64,000 bases of DNA from the NCBI RefSeq assembly GCF_001311985.1, contig NZ_BBCJ01000015.1, positions 1 to 64,000 on the forward strand. Direction: 5' to 3'. Made by a program: the position numbers and the translations under genes. This document shows, piece after piece, positions 58,978 through 64,000 of this stretch. The stretch comes from Geotalea toluenoxydans JCM 15764 (lineage in GTDB: Bacteria > Desulfobacterota > Desulfuromonadia > Geobacterales > Geobacteraceae). Each line of letters opens with the position of its first letter. The first letter of the stretch is position 1. The notes below the pieces were generated by a model. That model was given only the letters and a program-made list of their open reading frames with translations. It was not told the origin of the DNA and ran no database searches.

Positions 58978-58993
58978 AGCACGGCATATGCCA
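58978..58993 (-). promoter_or_regulatory. Sigma-54 (-24/-12) promoter
   Basis: TGGCATATGCCGTGCT on the minus strand. Against TGGCAYR-N4-TTGCW it has one mismatch, and GG and GC are ten bases apart as needed. Predicted start about 58967, 100 bases before the MFS ATG. The gene for a sigma-54 activator is divergent next to it. Confidence 0.75.
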
Positions 58994-59158
58994 AAACAGT
59001 GTTGTATTATTTTTGATAATGCGATAACGAGCTGAAAATATTAGGCTTACTTATCTAAAAGAGGGGAAAGGGGCGGCAGATGGTCTCTGGCAAATGGGGG
59101 ATGGATGAAAAAATTTTTGATCATTTGGTGAATTATGCTGATGAAGGGGCAATGTTTA

Positions 59159-59174
59159 TTTACCAATTGGTAAA
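59159..59174. promoter_or_regulatory. Candidate activator-binding palindrome (UAS)
   Basis: TTTACCAATTGGTAAA, a perfect 16-bp palindrome, 190-207 bases upstream of the predicted transcription start, the usual position of DmpR/XylR-type enhancer sites. Related half-sites (ATTTGGTGAAT) lie about 30 bases nearer. Confidence 0.5.
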
Positions 59175-59385
59175 ACCAGGCTGGTTCCCGTGGTAAACCG
59201 TTGCCTTGGCCTCGTAAATTTTTCTCCCTTGCAAGCAGCTGGTTGGCAATGTAATATAACAATGTTACTTTAAATATAACAGCCGTACTTGACAAAAAAT
59301 CAGGTTAATGTACCGGCCTGCGGTACTATAGGCCCCCTGCCAGAGCGTTTTCTGATATTTCAAAAACATAGTTATAGGATGAGCT

Positions 59386-61148
59386 ATGTACAAGCAAAGC
59401 GGCAAAACCAGAACTGTCAGCGACGCCAATACCGGTGACCTGCGTGCGCGTTTGCGTTTTTGTGCCGAAACCGGCCAGATTTGGCTGCATGAACATCGCA
59501 TGCTTCTCGTTCATGCTGAAGCCCAGGCCTCGCTGCGACGGGAATTGATCGATACACTCGGCATGGACCGGGCGCGGGGGCTTTTGACCCGCATGGGCTA
59601 TGCGGCAGGGATGCGTGACTTTGAACTGGCCCGTACCCGTCCCGGGAGCGACGGCGATGTGGAAGCATTCATGGCTGGTCCGGAACTGCACATGCTGGAG
59701 GGAATCGCCCGCTCCACCATCATCTCGCTGGAATACGACCGCAATGCCGGGAGTTTTTATGCCGACATCATCTGGGAATATTCCTGGGAAAGTGAATGGC
59801 ACAGACACTACTATGGAAACTACTCCGAGCCGGTCTGCTGGAGCCAGGTCGGCTATGCCTGTGCCTATGCTTCCGCCTTCATGGGGCGTCCGATCCTTTA
59901 CAAGGAGGTGGAGTGTTCCGGTATGGGGGAGAGCCATTGCCGCATCATCGGCAAACCGCTTGAAGAATGGGAAGATTCCGCCGATTACAGCCGTTTCTTC
60001 AACAAGGAATCCATCGCCGAACAGCTCATCGATTTGCAGACCCAGGTGGTGCAGCTGCGCTCGGCAATAGGGGAAAAAGAGAAAATCCCCTCGGATATCA
60101 TCGGCAACTCTCCCGCCTTCCGAGCTGCCTATGATTTGTGCCAACAGGCCGCCGCTACGCAGATTACCGTGCTGCTCCTGGGGGAGACAGGGTCGGGAAA
60201 AGAAGTGTTCGCCCGCGCCCTGCACAACCGGGGAGCCCGCCGCAACGAGTCTTTCATTGCCATCAACTGCGCTGCGATTCCTCAGGACCTGGTGGAGTCG
60301 GAATTGTTCGGCGTAGAGAAGGGTGCCTACACCGGCGCACTGACGGCCCGTCCCGGCCGTTTTGAGCGGGCCCATGAGGGGACGCTCTTCCTCGACGAAA
60401 TCGGCGATCTGCCCCTCTCGGCACAGGCAAAACTCCTGCGTGTCCTGCAGGAAGGGGAAATCGAGCGGCTGGGTGACGACAAGGTGCGGAAGATCGACGT
60501 GCGGCTGGTGGCGGCTACCAATGTTGACCTGAAACAGATGGTCAAGGAAGGGAAATTCCGCTCCGACCTCTACTACCGGCTCAATGCCTTCCAGATAGAA
60601 ATCCCGCCGTTGCGCAAACGAAAGGAGGATATCCCCCTCATTGCCAACCGCTACCTGGAAAAATATTCAGCCGTTCATGGGAAGAAGATCAACGGCTTCA
60701 CCGACAAGGCCATGCGGGCGCTGTTGGCCTATCCATGGCCGGGCAATATCCGGGAACTTATGAATATGGTCGAGCGGGGGGTGATCCTGGCCCCTAACGG
60801 CAGCCGAATCGAACTGGAACAGATGTTCTCCGGGAGCAGCGAGGAAGCGTTGGGGCTTGAGTTCGCACTTAACAGCAACGGCAGTATCGGTATCGACCAT
60901 ACTGCAAACGAAAAGAATCTCCAGGAAGAGGTATTGAGCGGCAGCATGACATTGGATCAGGCTGAGGCAGCCCTTATCGAGCAGCGGTGAAGAAGGCCAA
61001 CGGCAACCTTTCCGCGGCAGCCAGGACGCTTGGTGTGACCAGGCCGCAGCTGGCTTACCGGTTGAAGCGCCTGCAGGAAAACGACATGAGTGGTGCAGGT
61101 GTGGCTGTGCCGCAAACCGCAGAAATGGCGGCAGGTGGTCAGCAGTGA
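59386..61148 (+). CDS. DmpR/XylR-type phenol-responsive sigma-54 activator (one frameshift)
   Basis: About 587 residues. N-terminal XylR_N/V4R effector domain (residues 20-200) with the zinc-site Cys pattern EPVCW...VECSGMGESHC and aromatic pocket residues, as in phenol sensors. Then linker, AAA+ core with GETGSGKE (about 268), the contact loop GAYTGA (a usual variant) and Walker B LFLDEIGD, and a Fis-type HTH (NLSAAARTLGVTRPQLAYRL) after one base lost near 60985. Divergent from the p-cresol cluster, which it should activate on p-cresol binding. Its stop overlaps the next start. Confidence 0.9.
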
Positions 61149-61648
61149 AAGATGTTCTGGGAACACGGGTAGAGCGGTACCTGCGGGATCATCACGTTGC
61201 AAACCTGGCCACCTGCGGCCATGACGGCCCTTGGGGGGCGGCGGTCTTCTATGCTAACGACGGCTACACCCTTTACTTTCTGTCTTCGCCCACCAGCCGG
61301 CACTGTCTCGACCTGACGGACAATCCGCGCGTTGCCGTGACTATCCAGGAGAACCAGGTGGATTGGCTGGCAATCAAAGGGGTGCAGATCCAGGGCATAG
61401 CCGGCAAGATTTCCGGTGCGGAAGAAGAAAAAGCCCGCAGCCTCTACGGAGAGAAATTTCCCCTGGTCGGCTTGCTGGCAAAGGCTCCGGCAGCCATTGT
61501 CCAAGCCATGGCCAAAGTGAGCTGGTACAAGGTGGTGCCCCACCGCCTTTATTTTATCGACAATTCCCTTGGGCTGGGCCACCGGGACGAACTTGCCTTA
61601 GGCCTGCCGGATAGCGGGGGGAAATCCGGAGGCAATGATGGTGCTTGA
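61145..61648 (+). CDS. Pyridoxamine 5'-phosphate oxidase-like flavin-binding protein
   Basis: 167 residues from the GTG at 61145, overlapping the activator's stop (GTGA). A split-barrel FMN-binding fold (VANLATCGHDGPWGAAVFYAND, DNPRVAVTIQENQ) fits the PNPOx-like superfamily. Actual reaction unknown; such proteins bind FMN or F420. It overlaps the riboflavin-kinase/HAD gene by 14 bases, so a flavin link is plausible. Confidence 0.65.
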   Translation: MKDVLGTRVERYLRDHHVANLATCGHDGPWGAAVFYANDGYTLYFLSSPTSRHCLDLTDNPRVAVTIQENQVDWLAIKGVQIQGIAGKISGAEEEKARSLYGEKFPLVGLLAKAPAAIVQAMAKVSWYKVVPHRLYFIDNSLGLGHRDELALGLPDSGGKSGGNDGA

Positions 61649-62677
61649 AGGACGCCTGGCCGACGGGCTGGGGCGGGGTGCGGCTTTTACCCGGCTTGAC
61701 TGGGTGCGTTGCCGGCTCATGGATACCGTCGGCATCGATCCCTTTCCCGGCACTCTCAACCTGACCCTTGATGATGACAGTAATCTGGCTCGCTGGCGAC
61801 AGTGGCAGGACATGCCTGGCCATTCCCTGGAGCGCCCGATACCGGCTTCTGCCGGGCGCGCTGCTATCCGGTGCAGGTGATGGGGCGTATCCCGGCCGCG
61901 GTGCTGTTGCCCGAAGTTGCTGACTATCCACACAACAAGGTGGAACTGGTCGCAGCGCTGCCGATCCGCAGGCATCTTGCCCTGGCTCCGGCAGCGCAGC
62001 TCAGTGTGGAGTTGTGCCGCCCCCTTGCCGTCAAAGCGGTATTATTCGACCTGGACGGCACACTGGTCGATTCGGTCGAGGCATATATCCAGGTGGCGCA
62101 GGTCGCGGCCGCACCCTTCGGCCTTCAGGTGACGGAGGAGCAAGTGCGAACGGCGCTTGCCAACGGTACCAGTTTCTGGCGAGGCGCCGTGCCCAAGGAC
62201 CGCAGTGATGTGGATGCGGTAGTCAAAGCCATAGCCGCCAAGGCTTACCAGGAGTGGCCACAAATCCTGCGGGAGCAGGGGAAACTCTTTGACGGGGTCA
62301 TGCAGACTCTCGATGCCCTGAAGGCTCTCGGCATCAAGCTCGGCATCGTCAGCGGTGCACGGCAGGAGGTGCTGGAACTGCTGCGGCCGGATGGCCTCTT
62401 GGACAGGTTCGACGCCGTCGTGCTCGGCCCCGATGTGCCCACGAGAAAGCCTGACCCTGAGGGGATTCTGAAATGCCTCGGGATGCTCAACGTCCCACCT
62501 GCTGACGCTCTGTACGTTGGTGATGCGCCCATCGACATCATGGCCAGCCGCGCCGCCGGTGTCTATGCAGTAGGTGTGCTCACCGGGGCCGGCGACAGCG
62601 CCACCTTGTCGTCCCACTACCCGGACCGCCTGATTTCCTCCCATTTACAGCTGTCCACCATAGTCGAATCTGCCTGA
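61635..62677 (+). CDS. DUF120 riboflavin-kinase-like domain fused to HAD phosphatase (one frameshift)
   Basis: About 347 residues. Residues 1-130 (GRLADGLGRGAAFTRLDWV, DPFPGTLNLTL, FCRARCYPVQVMGRIPAAVLLPE) match DUF120, the CTP-dependent riboflavin kinase family of archaea. From about 135 a HAD phosphatase follows with all motifs: FDLDGTLVDS, VSGAR, RKPDPEG, YVGDAPIDIMASRAAG. One base lost near 61840 within the first domain. Fusion suggests control of FMN level or making and unmaking of a phosphoester. The flavin-binding gene upstream supports that. Confidence 0.7.
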
Positions 62678-62902
62678 ACCCCTTCTGCCTATCGGGAGCA
62701 ACCAATGGTCGCCGGCTGCCCCTACATCAGGGATAGCCGGCGATATTTTCATGCTGCCAGTGACGTTGCGTCAGTCGGATTACTCCCATGGAAGCGCTCA
62801 AGGGCGTGCACAAAGGGGAGAGGGTAGCCGTTAGTTCCACCCCCGCCTTTCACCAAAACTCTCACCAGAGAGTTAGTAGTGAAGTCGGTGATTCTTTTTT
62901 AA
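62678..62902. other. Intergenic, between convergent genes
   Basis: 225 bases, no gene. A short hairpin AACTCTC/GAGAGTT (62857-62874) lies near the end but lacks a T-tract on the coding side. Confidence 0.3.
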
Positions 62903-64000
62903 TTACCGTGTTAAGCATGCATCTTTCGGCGTCGACGACAATCCCTCTGGCGCCCCCATCCGGACAACAACCTGATGTTTCACCAGCCCCCGCTCCAAAG
63001 TGATCACGCCATCGGGAACGCGCTGACCATCCATTTCAACCCAGGCTACACCTTGCTGGCAGCCGTCCGGATTCTCGACATGGATGGCATAGACCGTTTC
63101 GCCGTGGCGATAGCGAAGGCTGAAGCTTCCCACGTTAGCGGGATGACCGGATTAACCCGCATCTGCCCGTTCTTCACCTGTAAACCCAGGACCTCTTCAA
63201 TCCAGGCCCGATACATCCAGGCTGCCGAACCGGTATACCAGGACCAGCCACCTTGCCCCACCCGTCCAGGCAGCCGGTAGACGTCGGCGGCAACTACGTA
63301 AGGTTCAACCCCGTAGCGCCAGACCGCTTCGGCATCCCGGGCGTGCTCGATGGGATTGAGCATGCGCAAAAGCTGCACCGCCCGCTCCCCGTCCCCTTTG
63401 CGGGCCATGGCCATGGCCATCCAGAGAGCGGCATGGGTATACTGACCGCCGTTTTCCCGCACCCCTGGTGGATAGCCCTTGATGTAGCCCGGCGATGGTT
63501 CCGATCTGTCGAATGGGGGCTGGAAGAGCAGCACCAGCCTCTCATCCCTGAGGACAAGATGGTGCCAGGCCGATTCCAGGGCCTGCTCCGCACGCTTTGG
63601 ATCAGCGGCGCCAGACAGCCACGCCCACGACTGGGGCAGAGAATCGATCCGTGCCTCCCTATTGGCCGCGGACCCGAGAGGGGTGCCGTCGTCGAAGGTT
63701 CCTCGCAGATACCACTCACCGTCCCAACCAGCCTGCTCGACCCATTGGATAAGGGCGTACCGGTCATTTTCATAGGTCCGGCTCAGCTCCGGCTCGTGCA
63801 GGAGTGTGGACAGTTCGGCCATCCCCTGCAGACAGTCACAAAGGAACCAGGCGAGCCAGACGCTCTCACCTTTACCCTCGGCCCCAACCAGATTCATGCC
63901 GTCGTTCCAGTCTCCGGTCCCCATCAGGGGCAGCCCGTGCGGGCCTACCGTCAGCCCCCGGGCGACCGCTCGCCGGCAGTGTTCGAAGAGTGTTGCCCGT
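62903..64000 (-). CDS. GH94 glycoside phosphorylase / cyclic beta-1,2-glucan synthase C-terminal part (one frameshift, runs off window)
   Basis: About 366 residues of the C-terminus. LFEHCRRAVARGLTVGPHGLPLMGTGDWNDGMN holds the GH94 catalytic Asp; then WRYGVEPYVVAADVY and GGWSWYTGSAAWMYRAWIEEVLGL are family-typical of NdvB. One base lost near 63135; the frame ends TPKDACLTR. The N-terminal glycosyltransferase, if present, is outside. Such proteins make cyclic glucans or phosphorolyse beta-glucans in the envelope. Confidence 0.8.

Larger units (their letters stand above)
58868..59385. other. Divergent control region of the p-cresol cluster
   Basis: 518 bases, AT-rich, no gene. Holds the sigma-54 promoter and palindrome listed separately. 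It also has TTTGATCAAA (58944-58953) and repeated AATATAACA (about 59252 and 59274), near the activator's own start. Confidence 0.6.

Overview
The window looks like a chromosome segment of an anaerobic, aromatic-degrading deltaproteobacterium of the Geobacter/Geotalea group. Four things point there: a p-cresol methylhydroxylase (pcm-type) cluster with its own cytochrome bc-type complex, genes of the class II (Bam-type) benzoyl-CoA pathway, tungsten AOR-family enzymes, and DmpR-type sigma-54 control. This is inferred from gene content; no rRNA is present. I found no rRNA, tRNA or CRISPR array and no intact IS element.

Quality warning: about 30 genes are split by roughly 50 frameshifts. Wherever I could work out the repair, adding back one base beside a short run of the same base restores the family's sequence. 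The sequence therefore appears to be an uncorrected assembly that drops bases. I annotate whole genes across the shifts and do not call them pseudogenes.

Layout. 1-9731 (minus): a PEP-synthase/PPDK-like gene (open at the edge), a UbiA prenyltransferase and an HMG-CoA reductase; then an exported tyrosine phosphatase, a YiiX-type hydrolase and a phospholipase D; then a DUF2339 membrane protein and a small membrane protein. 10190-12640: a HigBA toxin-antitoxin pair and two unknown genes. 12813-17236 (minus): an MFS-acyltransferase-ligase (Aas-type) fusion and an amidohydrolase. 17565-24169: an unusual sigma-54 activator, AraC with a zinc alcohol dehydrogenase, and a Tat-signal ferredoxin with a tungsten AOR. 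24305-27313: a Fic protein, DUF3135, a DUF4197 lipoprotein and remnants. 27591-33396 (plus): etfBA, 6-hydroxycyclohexene-carbonyl-CoA dehydrogenase, dienoyl-CoA hydratase, an SDR and a thiolase, ending in a strong terminator. 33692-34528: an amidohydrolase between two copies of a palindrome-ended element.

34757-58867 (all minus) is the main feature: an MFS transporter, a GltD-like flavoprotein, split cytochrome b, Rieske protein, tetraheme and monoheme cytochromes c, a Tat-exported small protein, two p-cresol methylhydroxylase flavoproteins, an outer-membrane channel, butyrate-kinase homologue, SDR, tungsten AOR, MoaD/ThiF pair, TatA, MarR, a three-subunit molybdenum hydroxylase (probably 4-hydroxybenzoyl-CoA reductase) and its maturation set (XdhC, YqeB, YqeC, MocA). 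A sigma-54 promoter and an upstream palindrome precede it, and the DmpR-type activator is divergent at 59386. The likely flow is p-cresol to 4-hydroxybenzaldehyde (methylhydroxylase, electrons to cytochromes and the bc complex), then 4-hydroxybenzoate (AOR), then CoA activation (ligase not seen here), then benzoyl-CoA (molybdenum enzyme), and finally the Bam-type steps encoded at 27-33 kb.

61145-64000: a flavin-binding PNPOx-like protein, a riboflavin-kinase-like (DUF120)/HAD phosphatase fusion, and the C-terminal part of a GH94 cyclic-glucan-synthase-like enzyme. At least four families of short dispersed palindromic repeats are scattered between genes.
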